The notes beneath the pieces are model-generated. The model was not told the DNA's origin and ran no database searches. It worked only from the letters and a program-made list of their open reading frames with translations. 64,000 bases of DNA, taken from positions 1,178,001-1,242,000 of the forward strand of contig NZ_CP072983.1 in NCBI RefSeq assembly GCF_024397795.1, given 5' to 3'. This document shows, piece after piece, positions 56,812 through 64,000 of this stretch (positions are counted from its first letter, which is position 1; the number at the start of each line of letters is the position of its first letter). A program made the position numbers and the translations under genes. Source of the stretch: Lactobacillus intestinalis (lineage in GTDB: Bacteria > Bacillota > Bacilli > Lactobacillales > Lactobacillaceae).

Positions 56812-58005
56812 TTACTTTTTATTTTCTGATTCTCCCGTGGTTGGAGAAGCAAGGTCAATGTCTTCATCATCAAAAACTTCAGACTCTCTCCGATAATAAT
56901 TGTACACGCGTGAGACAATAATCTTCAAGATGGCATAAATTGGAATACCAAAAATCACACCCCATAATCCCCATACAGAGCTGGCGCCAATCAAAACTAA
57001 AATTGTAGTAATAGGATGCATTTCTAGTTTATTTCCCATTACTAAAGGACTAATCAATCTTGATTCAATTGTCTGTTCAATCATAAATACAACTAATACC
57101 TTAATCAACATTGAAGTTGAAGACATAATGGAAATCGCTAAGGCCGGAATGAATGCAATAAACGTTCCAAAATAAGGAATTAAATTCATAAATCCCGCTA
57201 AAATAGCCAAAGCAAGTCCATAAGGTAAACCTACAACAGTATACCCAATTGAAAACATTACGCCAACCCAAAATGCAACTGTAATTTGACCACGAATATA
57301 TGAAGCTAAGGCATAATTGATATCATACAAAAGTTTGCTAAAACTTTCTTGCCATCTTTGAGGCGCAAATTTAGTAATATATGGTCTTAATTGATGACCG
57401 TCTTTTAACATAAAGAATAAAATAAATGGAGCAGTAAGTAAGGTCATCCCCACCATAGTAATAATATTCACAGCTGATGTGATATTTCCTAAGGTCGTAT
57501 TAAAAGCATCTTGACCAGATCTAAATAAGGTCTTTTGCGCATTATCAACCATACTTTGCAAATTACTCTTTACAGAATGTAATCTCGGATCTCGTAATGC
57601 CTCTTGGACGGCATTAGTTGAATCATTCCAAATATGAGGCCAATTTTTAATTAAAGCATTAATTTGTCCCTGAGCAATTGGAATTAAAGTATTGATAATC
57701 CAAATTAAAATTGCGATTACTATTATGAATAAAACTACTATCGTTAGCACTCGTGGTACTTTGAGCTTTTTTTCTAGAATATCAACAAGTGGATTCATAA
57801 TATAGTACTGAATAACTGCCAGCAGCAATGGTGGCAGAATAGCACTAAAAAATAACCACGCAGGGTTTAAAACAAAAGATATCTTATTGAACACCCAAAT
57901 AATCAGGAAGAACAATAAGATATTCACTAAAATAATACTAAAGCGATTATTCAAAAACCATTTTTCAAAAACGGTTCTATGAGTTCGCTTTCTTTTATTT
58001 TCCAT
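56812..58005 (-). CDS. AI-2E/PerM-family membrane protein
   Basis: 397 residues with about eight transmembrane segments and an amphipathic middle (about 150-230), the plan of the TqsA/PerM family. VGLPYGLALAILAGFMNLIPYFG and the C-terminal GSSVWGLWGVIFGIPIYAIL are typical. Members range from autoinducer-2 export to Na+/H+ antiport, so the name is not a function. It follows the EIIA-like gene by 11 bp and is probably co-transcribed. Confidence 0.85.
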   Translation of the reverse strand: MENKRKRTHRTVFEKWFLNNRFSIILVNILLFFLIIWVFNKISFVLNPAWLFFSAILPPLLLAVIQYYIMNPLVDILEKKLKVPRVLTIVVLFIIVIAILIWIINTLIPIAQGQINALIKNWPHIWNDSTNAVQEALRDPRLHSVKSNLQSMVDNAQKTLFRSGQDAFNTTLGNITSAVNIITMVGMTLLTAPFILFFMLKDGHQLRPYITKFAPQRWQESFSKLLYDINYALASYIRGQITVAFWVGVMFSIGYTVVGLPYGLALAILAGFMNLIPYFGTFIAFIPALAISIMSSTSMLIKVLVVFMIEQTIESRLISPLVMGNKLEMHPITTILVLIGASSVWGLWGVIFGIPIYAILKIIVSRVYNYYRRESEVFDDEDIDLASPTTGESENKK

Positions 58006-58016
58006 ACACTATTCCG

Positions 58017-58397
58017 TTAAATATGTTCGTAAACAATCTCATCATTTACTTTAAAGTCTGGTAAAGGTTGTTGAACATCTGGATCAAAATAAACGGCATT
58101 AGCAAGTGGAGCTTTTGGAACAGGACGCTTGAAGAAGAAGGTTGCGTGTCCTAAAGCTTTCATATTGCTTTCAACCATTGGTCCAACATAGTTTGCGACA
58201 TATGTTTGACCATCGATAGTAACGGTATCTCCTTTCTTAAAAATAAAGCTGTTGATAGGTGTAGATGGATTAAATTTTTGAATGATGGAAACATCTTTCA
58301 AATCTTCATTTGCACCCTCACCAAATAAGATTACCATGCCATCTTTAGAATCGACAGCTTTTTTACCAATTTTTTCAATAGTTGATATCCATTTCAT
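58017..58397 (-). CDS. Orphan PTS glucitol/sorbitol EIIA-like protein without phosphoacceptor His
   Basis: 126 residues. ILFGEGANEDLKD, the GDTVTIDGQTYVANYVGP strand and ESNMKALGHATFFF align with GutA/SrlB EIIA. In E. coli SrlB the phosphorylated His is in CFIHCH; here the same place reads SIIQKF, so no His is available. There is no EIIB or EIIC gene nearby. AAAGGAG lies 9 nt before the ATG, so it is translated. It may be a regulatory or binding protein that kept the fold; phosphotransfer in the usual way is ruled out unless another His serves. Confidence 0.75.
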   Translation of the reverse strand: MKWISTIEKIGKKAVDSKDGMVILFGEGANEDLKDVSIIQKFNPSTPINSFIFKKGDTVTIDGQTYVANYVGPMVESNMKALGHATFFFKRPVPKAPLANAVYFDPDVQQPLPDFKVNDEIVYEHI

Positions 58398-58515
58398 AAT
58401 ATATTCGCTCCTTTTATTAAAATTGTACCATAAGAAAAAGCGCTTAACTAATTTTAGCCATCGATTTTTAAAGTGCTTTCACTTAAAAATTGATTTTTTT
58501 ATTCTTTCTGCATGG

Positions 58516-58521
58516 TATACT
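58516..58521 (+). promoter_or_regulatory. Extended -10 promoter of the lactonase gene
   Basis: ATGGTATACT gives TGG before TATACT, an extended -10 in the 160-bp gap between divergent genes. A weak TTGATT lies upstream at a long spacing. Confidence 0.5.
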
Positions 58522-58560
58522 GATTGAAGCTATTAATGTAAATGATATACGGAGGTAATC

Positions 58561-59589
58561 ATGAAGGTATTAATTGGTGGCTATACAAAAAATAACTCAA
58601 AAGGTATTTATGAATTACCATTTGAAAATAATGATCAACCTCACCTAGATGAAGCAAAAAACATCATTGAAATTGGTGGACCAACTTATTTTCAAAAAGA
58701 CGGTAATTTAATTTTTGCAATTAATAATGCTGGCGACCAAGGAGGAATCAGCACTTTTAAATTAAATAATAGCAACTATGAAGAAGTAGATACTTATTTA
58801 ACTTCTGGCTCTAGTCCAGCATACATTGGAATCAATCCAAGCAAAAAACTTCTTTATACTGCAAACTATCATACGGCTGTATTATCTGTTTTTAGTTACA
58901 ATGATGAAGGAAAATTAACTCTTTTAGACACGGTAACTCATCAAAATAACAGCTTAGGCCCTAGAAAAGAACAAGCCGATGGTGCTCATCCCCACTACTT
59001 CGATGAAACTCCTCAAGGCAATTTAGTAAGCTGTGATTTAGGAAACGATGCCGTTGATTTTTATCGTTTAAATCAAGACAATAAGCTTAAACACTTGGCA
59101 ACTTATAAAAATGAAGCAGGCTTCGGCGATCGCCATCTTGTCTTTTCAAAAGATGGAAATTACTTCTATGTAGTGGGTGAATTATCAAGTCAGATTAACG
59201 TGGTAAAGTTCAACGAAAATGATTGGACTTTTGAAGATATTGCCACCTACTCCACTATTCCTAGTGATTGGAATGAGCATAATGGTGCTGCTGCCGTTAA
59301 AATTAGCGCTGACGGCAAATTTATTTATGTTTCTAACCGTGGAAATGATTCAATTGCCGTTTTTGCAGTCCAAGCCGATCACACTTTAAAATTGGTTCAG
59401 CGCATTTCAGTATTTGGATCTTTTCCTCGAGACTTTAATTGGGATGAAGATGAAAAATACGTAGTTGTTGCTAATCAAAATACAGACAATACTACCCTTT
59501 ATTCAAGAAATGAAGAAGACGGTAGTTTGACACCAATTCAAAAAAACATCCCTGTTCCTGAAGGAACAAGAGTACTTTTTGTTAAGTAA
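58561..59589 (+). CDS. 6-phosphogluconolactonase, YkgB/Pgl beta-propeller type
   Basis: 342 residues, seven-bladed propeller of the lactonase family. Blade repeats such as SPAYIGINPSKKLLYTANYH, DGAHPHYFDETPQGNLVSCDLG and SADGKFIYVSNRGNDSIAVF carry the conserved His, Arg and Asp/Asn surface. It hydrolyses 6-phosphogluconolactone in the pentose phosphate pathway, which feeds phosphoketolase. ACGGAGG lies 6 nt before the ATG. It is followed by uppP after 20 bp. Confidence 0.92.
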   Translation: MKVLIGGYTKNNSKGIYELPFENNDQPHLDEAKNIIEIGGPTYFQKDGNLIFAINNAGDQGGISTFKLNNSNYEEVDTYLTSGSSPAYIGINPSKKLLYTANYHTAVLSVFSYNDEGKLTLLDTVTHQNNSLGPRKEQADGAHPHYFDETPQGNLVSCDLGNDAVDFYRLNQDNKLKHLATYKNEAGFGDRHLVFSKDGNYFYVVGELSSQINVVKFNENDWTFEDIATYSTIPSDWNEHNGAAAVKISADGKFIYVSNRGNDSIAVFAVQADHTLKLVQRISVFGSFPRDFNWDEDEKYVVVANQNTDNTTLYSRNEEDGSLTPIQKNIPVPEGTRVLFVK

Positions 59590-59609
59590 GGAGAAAAAAC
59601 GAGTAACTT

Positions 59610-60440
59610 ATGTTAGACATTATTAAAGCGATTATTCTAGGAATTATTGAAGGTATCACTGAATTCCTTCCTATTTCCTCCACCGGTCACCTTTATCTAG
59701 CTGATTATTTCATTAAGCTTGATCAACCCACTAGTTTCATCAATATGTTCATGGTTGTGATTCAACTTGGAGCCATCTTGAGTGTGATTCTGATTTATTT
59801 CAATAAACTTAATCCTTTCGCTCCTTCCAAAAGTCATAAGGAACAACAACAGACTTGGCAACTTTGGTTTAAAGTTATCATTGCTGTTATTCCGTCAGTA
59901 ATTATTGGATTACCATTAAATGATTGGCTAGATGAACATATGACTACTTGGCAAGTTATTGCTACCACTTTAATTGTATATGGTATCTTGTTCATCATTT
60001 TGGAAGACTACTATGAAAAGAAAAAACCTAGCTTAGTTGATTTAAACAAATTAAGCTATAAGATGGCCTTTTTCATCGGATGCTTCCAGGTACTTTCTTT
60101 AATTCCAGGTACTTCAAGATCTGGTGCAACGATCATGGGTGCTATGTTATTAGGAGCATCAAGATATGTATCAACAGAATTCTCATTTTTCTTAGCAATT
60201 CCAACAATGTTCGGAGCTTCTCTCCTTAAACTTGGCAAGTATGTCATGGGAGGACATGCCTTTGTTGGTAATCAATTAGCAGTTTTGCTGGTTGGGATGC
60301 TTGTATCATTTGTCGTAGCTTACATCTCAATCAAATTCTTACTTAAATATGTTCAAACTCATAACTTCAAGCCATTTGGTTGGTACAGAATCATTTTAGG
60401 TATTGTGGTTATCATCGTTGGAACTATCTTTGCAAGATAA
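59610..60440 (+). CDS. uppP: Undecaprenyl-diphosphatase (BacA/UppP)
   Basis: 276 residues with about eight membrane segments. The two catalytic loops are intact: [14 protein letters not shown] near 14-27 and [17 protein letters not shown] near 160-176. It dephosphorylates undecaprenyl diphosphate to recycle the lipid carrier for peptidoglycan and teichoic acid, and high levels confer bacitracin resistance. It follows the lactonase gene by 20 bp, and its terminator closes the unit. Confidence 0.96.
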   Translation: MLDIIKAIILGIIEGITEFLPISSTGHLYLADYFIKLDQPTSFINMFMVVIQLGAILSVILIYFNKLNPFAPSKSHKEQQQTWQLWFKVIIAVIPSVIIGLPLNDWLDEHMTTWQVIATTLIVYGILFIILEDYYEKKKPSLVDLNKLSYKMAFFIGCFQVLSLIPGTSRSGATIMGAMLLGASRYVSTEFSFFLAIPTMFGASLLKLGKYVMGGHAFVGNQLAVLLVGMLVSFVVAYISIKFLLKYVQTHNFKPFGWYRIILGIVVIIVGTIFAR

Positions 60441-60445
60441 TTATT

Positions 60446-60477
60446 CAAAGCGTTGACTATAGTCAACGCTTTTTTGT
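60446..60477 (+). terminator. Terminator of uppP
   Basis: Perfect AAGCGTTGACTA / TAGTCAACGCTT stem followed by T6. Confidence 0.9.
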
Positions 60478-60521
60478 TACGGTAAAATAAATAGAGATAA
60501 CAACTAAGAGGGGGTGGAATT

Positions 60522-61214
60522 TTGAAACTTAAAAAACGTGCTCTTAGGATAATTTTATTTATTCTAGGAATATTCCTTGGGCTCTTAGTTTTATATCGAC
60601 TATATTTAAATTTTCAACCTGAAATCAAGCTTCTGATGCATTTTGATCCACATAATGAAAAATTATTAATCAAAATGGTGCGCAGTCATGGCATTGAGGA
60701 TCTAGCCTTTTTATTTATCTTGAATGTGGTGTGTGTAGCTATTCCGGGTTTATCAAATGGGATTTTTTGCGTGCTTAATGGTATCCTCTATGGTCCAGCA
60801 ATTGGTTTTGGTATTAACTGGGTGGGAGACGTAATTGGACAGTTTGTTTTAATGCAACTTTTACGTAAACTCTATAATCCAGACAAATTAAAACATAGCA
60901 AAATCTATACACTCTTAATGTCAGCTGAAGGTTATCAGCAAATCGGCCTAATTTTTGGCTATATGATTCCATTCATCCCAAGTGCCACAGTTAGCTATGC
61001 AAACTTACTTATCAATAAAACTCGAAAAAAACGCCTTATTCCCATTTTAATTGGAACTATTCCATTTGCTTACCTCTACGCTTACGGTGGTGACTCAATT
61101 TTACATTTAGATGGTCAACGTTTAATTAAAGCCGGGATTGCAATTATTGTAATTGCTCTATTAGCTATTTCATTTGTAGTAGTTACACGAAAATTCAAAA
61201 AGCATAAAAAATAA
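60522..61214 (+). CDS. VTT/DedA-superfamily (TVP38/TMEM64-type) membrane protein
   Basis: 230 residues. An N-terminal hydrophobic segment (about 8-28) is followed by the VTT core, with NGIFCVLNGILYGPAIGFG, WVGDVIGQFVLMQLLRKL and IFGYMIPFIPSATVSYANLL. Relatives include DedA flippases that return undecaprenyl phosphate across the membrane, so proximity to uppP is suggestive but not proof. The start is a TTG at 60522 with GGGGGTGG 4-5 nt before it. A bidirectional terminator follows. Confidence 0.82.
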   Translation: MKLKKRALRIILFILGIFLGLLVLYRLYLNFQPEIKLLMHFDPHNEKLLIKMVRSHGIEDLAFLFILNVVCVAIPGLSNGIFCVLNGILYGPAIGFGINWVGDVIGQFVLMQLLRKLYNPDKLKHSKIYTLLMSAEGYQQIGLIFGYMIPFIPSATVSYANLLINKTRKKRLIPILIGTIPFAYLYAYGGDSILHLDGQRLIKAGIAIIVIALLAISFVVVTRKFKKHKK

Positions 61215-61247
61215 GCTTCGTACTTCACGTACGAAACTTATTTTTTG
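61207..61247. terminator. Bidirectional terminator between VTT gene and ohyA
   Basis: AATAAGCTTCGTAC / GTACGAAACTTATT stem (one mismatch) with T6 on the plus side and A/T tracts on both strands. Confidence 0.85.
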
Positions 61248-61248
61248 C

Positions 61249-63024
61249 TTAAATCAAGTTAGCTTCCTTAAGGAGTTCTGCTACCCAAGTCTTTTTGATT
61301 TTCTTCATCCCCGATTTAAGAGCTATTTTTTCTGGAAGAGGCATCTCTTGATCAACAAGTTTTTTCTTATCAGACATATAGTACATTGCTCGTAATAATT
61401 GACGAATATCGAAAATTGAATCGAATACTTCAGGAACACCTCTATCTACATTCAATAAGGTATATACAGCTTCCATTGCAGTTCTAACTGAATATTCGGT
61501 AGTAAAGACAGTATCTCTAGTTGGACTTTCCGCAAAGTTACCAATAAATGCAATATTTTCGGAGCCGTCAGGCACTACTGCTGGACGGTCACCATCACGA
61601 CGTGGCATAAAGTAACTAGTAATGTATGGCATATAAACTGGAACAGTGTTCATGTTTTCTTCACTAGCATCTTCTTCAATTTCTTCAACTGGGACACCTA
61701 AATGATAAAGTAATTCTTCACAAATTTCTTTACCTGTACAATCTACTATTCTCTTTTTAATATAATTTCCTTCGGTATCAGAATAAAGAGCATAGATCCA
61801 AATTACAATTTCGTTTGGCTTTTGACTCTTAAAGTGAGGCTGACGGTGAATTGTAAAACTAAGTCCCCAATTAGAATCCATAATTGTTACAATACCACCT
61901 GTATTTACACGACCATCATAAAGACTTCTCTTAGTTAAACGTTCAAAATATGGAGCTAATTTCTTAGTTTTCATCGTAGTAGTTGCAGAAACAAACCAAC
62001 TACGTTCTGGAATATCCTCGCAAAAGACATCGGGATGACCAAAGTCACTATCTTGTGCAGCTAAATTTTCCCAGAGTTTCCAGGAACTGCCCTTTTTATG
62101 CGTAATTGGAGCAGGATTATTTTGATCCCCATAAGTTGAAGATTCAGTAATTGAGCCATTAGTTACAAATACTAAATCATCAGGAGTTAAATCGATATCA
62201 CTTTGCTTACCTTTTTTGGTCATGACAATCTTTTTAGCAATTTTCTTGCCATCTTTATGGTCAACAATTACGTTATCTACATGAACATCATAATCAATAT
62301 GGACGCCATGATCTTTTAAGTAAGCTAAGACAGGTTTAACCATTGATTCATACTGATTATACTTATTAAACTTTAAAGCAGTAAAATCAGGCAATCCATC
62401 AATATGATGAATAAAACGCATGCAGTAACGGCGCATTTCAGCTAGTGAGTGCCATTTTTCAAAGGCAAACATCGTTGACCAATATACCCAGAAATTAGTT
62501 TCAAAAAATTCATCACTAAAGAAATCTTCAATGGTTTTACCTTCAATTTCACTTTCAGGAGTCATAATCAATTTCACAATTTCTTTAGAGCATTTACCTA
62601 AACCATATTCTCCATCAGTAGGATAACGATTGCCACGTTTATAAATTAAACGACAATTTGAAGAGTTAGGATCTTTTTTATCAAGCCAATAATACTCATC
62701 CAAATATGAAGCCCCCGGTACTTCCAAACTTGGAATTGAACGATACATGTCCCATAAACATTCAAAGTGGTTTTCCATTTCACGGCCCCCGCGAACTACA
62801 AACCCTGCATTAGGACGGTCGGTTCCATCAAGGGAACCACCAGCTACAGGAAGTTCTTCTAAGATATGAATCTTGTCACCTTTCATCTTAGCATCCCTAA
62901 TTAAGAAGACTGCAGCAGCGAGCCCTGCTAATCCACTACCAATAATATAAGCTGATTTATTATCTACACCTTCCGGCTTTTGAGTGTCTGCGAAAGCCTC
63001 ATAATTACCATTAGAATAATACAT
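61249..63024 (-). CDS. ohyA: Oleate hydratase
   Basis: 591 residues, FAD-dependent. The nucleotide motif [15 protein letters not shown] lies near 28-42, followed by the family signature [15 protein letters not shown] near 78-92. The C-terminal region is present ([20 protein letters not shown]). It adds water to the cis-9 double bond of oleic and linoleic acid to give 10-hydroxy fatty acids, a detoxification of host or milk fatty acids at the membrane surface. AGAGGAT lies before the ATG. Its promoter has a perfect palindromic operator inside the spacer. Confidence 0.96.
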   Translation of the reverse strand: MYYSNGNYEAFADTQKPEGVDNKSAYIIGSGLAGLAAAVFLIRDAKMKGDKIHILEELPVAGGSLDGTDRPNAGFVVRGGREMENHFECLWDMYRSIPSLEVPGASYLDEYYWLDKKDPNSSNCRLIYKRGNRYPTDGEYGLGKCSKEIVKLIMTPESEIEGKTIEDFFSDEFFETNFWVYWSTMFAFEKWHSLAEMRRYCMRFIHHIDGLPDFTALKFNKYNQYESMVKPVLAYLKDHGVHIDYDVHVDNVIVDHKDGKKIAKKIVMTKKGKQSDIDLTPDDLVFVTNGSITESSTYGDQNNPAPITHKKGSSWKLWENLAAQDSDFGHPDVFCEDIPERSWFVSATTTMKTKKLAPYFERLTKRSLYDGRVNTGGIVTIMDSNWGLSFTIHRQPHFKSQKPNEIVIWIYALYSDTEGNYIKKRIVDCTGKEICEELLYHLGVPVEEIEEDASEENMNTVPVYMPYITSYFMPRRDGDRPAVVPDGSENIAFIGNFAESPTRDTVFTTEYSVRTAMEAVYTLLNVDRGVPEVFDSIFDIRQLLRAMYYMSDKKKLVDQEMPLPEKIALKSGMKKIKKTWVAELLKEANLI

Positions 63025-63071
63025 ATGTATCCTCTTCTCTGTCTAAATATAGTATTTCATCTTCACTCCTA

Positions 63072-63100
63072 ATTCTATTGAAATCGATTTCAAATATCAA
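63072..63100 (-). promoter_or_regulatory. ohyA promoter with palindromic operator in the spacer
   Basis: Minus-strand TTGATA (63095-63100), a 17-bp spacer and TAGAAT (63072-63077). The spacer is almost entirely the perfect 16-base palindrome TTGAAATCGATTTCAA (63078-63093). It fits the relaxed cre consensus fully and the stricter one except at the purine position. A dedicated fatty-acid-sensing repressor is equally possible. Confidence 0.7.
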
Positions 63101-63136
63101 TGCTTTTTACTTATTCTTATTTAACTTTACCCTTAT

Positions 63137-63165
63137 CTAAAAAATAAAGCTCACCTTTTGAGCTT
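63137..63165 (-). terminator. Terminator of the pseudouridine synthase gene
   Basis: AAGCTCA / TGAGCTT stem (63147-63165) overlapping the stop codon, followed by TATTTTTTA on the minus strand. Confidence 0.8.
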
Positions 63166-64000
63166 CATCCATAATCTCTGCATATCAAGTGGATCATCAA
63201 TTTTAATAATGATTTCTTCATCCCCAAATGGATCTGGATATTGTAAATAAAAGCAATTTAAGGCCTGACGTTCAAAATCATCCTCTGCTCCATATAATTC
63301 ATCCCCATACAAAACATGGCCAATGGCCTGCATATGCACCCTAATTTGATGAGTTCGGCCGGTAAGAAGCTGCAACTCAACTAAACTTGCATCCTCTACT
63401 TGATCGAGCACACGATATTTAGTTTGAGCACTTTGGCCAGATGAAACTATTCCTCGTTTAACTCCATCACTGATCTTGCCAATTGGTTTATCAACTATAC
63501 CTATCAATTCATTTGAAGCAAAATTCCCATGAACAATTGCATGGTATTTTTTAATAAAAATATCTTTGCTCAATTTACTAAAACGGGCATGTGCAATTGG
63601 GTTTTTTCCAACTAAAACCAAACCAGATGTATTGCGATCTAATCTAGTGATCACATGTGGCTTAACTGCTGTCTCACCCTTATTTTCAAAATATCCTAGC
63701 ATTCGATTAACCACTGCATCATCATCTTCATAACGCGAAGGAATTGAAAGTACGCCTGCATCTTTGTTAACCACTAAATAATCTTTACTTTCTTTTACGA
63801 TCTTTAGGGGACCATAAGACGGCTTTAACCAAGGATTTTCTTTTTCCTTGCCACTTACAAAAATAACTTCATCGCCTTCTTTTAAGTTATAACTTGTATA
63901 GCGACGTTTATGATTTACTAAAATCATCCCTTGATGATGCTTTGATTTATTTAAAGCTTGCCTGGAAAAACCATTCTTAAGTAAAAAGGCCCCTAATTTT
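63151..64000 (-). CDS. RluA/RluD-family 23S/tRNA pseudouridine synthase, 5' end outside the window
   Basis: The frame stays open to the right edge, so the start lies beyond 64000; an internal ATG at 63927 only looks like a start. The upstream 24 codons read as an S4-type RNA-binding stretch (LKNGFSRQALNKS, GMILVNHKRR). The catalytic domain has the invariant Asp in HVITRLDRNTSGLVL, and RTHQIRVHMQAIGH near the end. It isomerises uridine to pseudouridine in structured RNA. The target cannot be told from sequence. Distinct from TrmL and RlmCD in the window. Confidence 0.88.
   Translation of the reverse strand, partial: KLGAFLLKNGFSRQALNKSKHHQGMILVNHKRRYTSYNLKEGDEVIFVSGKEKENPWLKPSYGPLKIVKESKDYLVVNKDAGVLSIPSRYEDDDAVVNRMLGYFENKGETAVKPHVITRLDRNTSGLVLVGKNPIAHARFSKLSKDIFIKKYHAIVHGNFASNELIGIVDKPIGKISDGVKRGIVSSGQSAQTKYRVLDQVEDASLVELQLLTGRTHQIRVHMQAIGHVLYGDELYGAEDDFERQALNCFYLQYPDPFGDEEIIIKIDDPLDMQRLWMKLKR

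Noticed and set aside
58430..58460. cre site at AAAAAGCGCTTAAC between the EIIA-like and lactonase genes
   Set aside because: Aligned to the consensus it misses four or more key positions on both strands.
63151..63927. Complete 258-residue pseudouridine synthase starting at 63927
   Set aside because: The frame is open to the window edge and the upstream codons read as an S4-type RNA-binding stretch, so 63927 is internal.
1..64000. CRISPR arrays, insertion sequences, prophage, tRNA or rRNA genes
   Set aside because: No spaced repeats, transposase, integrase or structural-RNA signatures were seen when reading both strands.

Overview
The window reads as chromosome of a low-GC lactic acid bacterium, most likely Lactobacillus sensu stricto (acidophilus/gasseri/johnsonii type). 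The evidence is the AT-rich codon use, strong Shine-Dalgarno sites, a single-protein phosphoketolase (Xfp), oleate hydratase, a PepC-type cysteine aminopeptidase, an HrcA/CIRCE-controlled clpP and the local order pgm-uvrBA-rapZ-yvcK-whiA. The species cannot be fixed from the sequence alone. Most genes are on the minus strand. I see no rRNA, tRNA, CRISPR, prophage or insertion sequence.

Layout. 1-4.6 kb: start of a PepC-like peptidase, an amino acid antiporter, a large secreted modular protein, and clpP behind a promoter with a CIRCE operator. 4.6-13 kb: rapZ-yvcK-whiA, a DUF308 membrane protein and the excision-repair pair uvrB-uvrA. 13-16.2 kb: pgm (pgcA) preceded by a wrecked glycogen operon. 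There the 5' part of glgB is fused to the 3' part of a neopullulanase-type amylase gene, with one further frameshift. 16.2-24.7 kb: trxB, gpsA, lgt, hprK, prfB with its programmed frameshift, secA and the ribosome hibernation factor. 24.7-31.5 kb: comFA-comFC, yigZ, tagO, RNase Y and recA. 31.7-40.3 kb: prfC, a CorC-like CBS protein, recX, a 23S rRNA uracil methyltransferase without its Fe-S cysteines, several small unknown proteins and two lipase/hydrolase-fold proteins. An intergenic stretch at 37.5-37.86 kb looks like an independently transcribed non-coding RNA. 40.3-48.1 kb: carbon and nucleoside metabolism (xfp, a DeoR-type regulator, a GntR regulator, nucleoside hydrolase, rpiA, rbsK, dps). 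48.2-58.4 kb: pgsA, rodZ, the ymfI-ymfH-ymfF set, ftsK, a DUF1149 protein, trmL, an AI-2E-type membrane protein and an orphan glucitol-type PTS EIIA. 58.5-64 kb: 6-phosphogluconolactonase, uppP, a VTT/DedA-type protein, oleate hydratase and a pseudouridine synthase cut by the window edge.

How the genes work together. Nucleoside hydrolase, ribokinase and ribose-5-phosphate isomerase would turn nucleoside ribose into pentose phosphates that phosphoketolase can cleave. Lactonase and phosphoketolase also point to pentose-phosphate or phosphoketolase flux. HPr kinase (hprK), which sets carbon catabolite repression, is in the window, and cre-like sequences sit at the glgB remnant, the candidate RNA, xfp, dps and ohyA. 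The envelope is served by tagO, uppP, lgt, pgsA and rodZ, and division and chromosome handling by ftsK, whiA and yvcK.

The observations most worth follow-up are the candidate CcpA-linked non-coding RNA, the glgB-amylase deletion chimera that keeps its promoter, the PTS EIIA-like protein without its phosphoacceptor histidine, the operator-in-spacer promoter of oleate hydratase, and the strong terminator placed just before uvrB.
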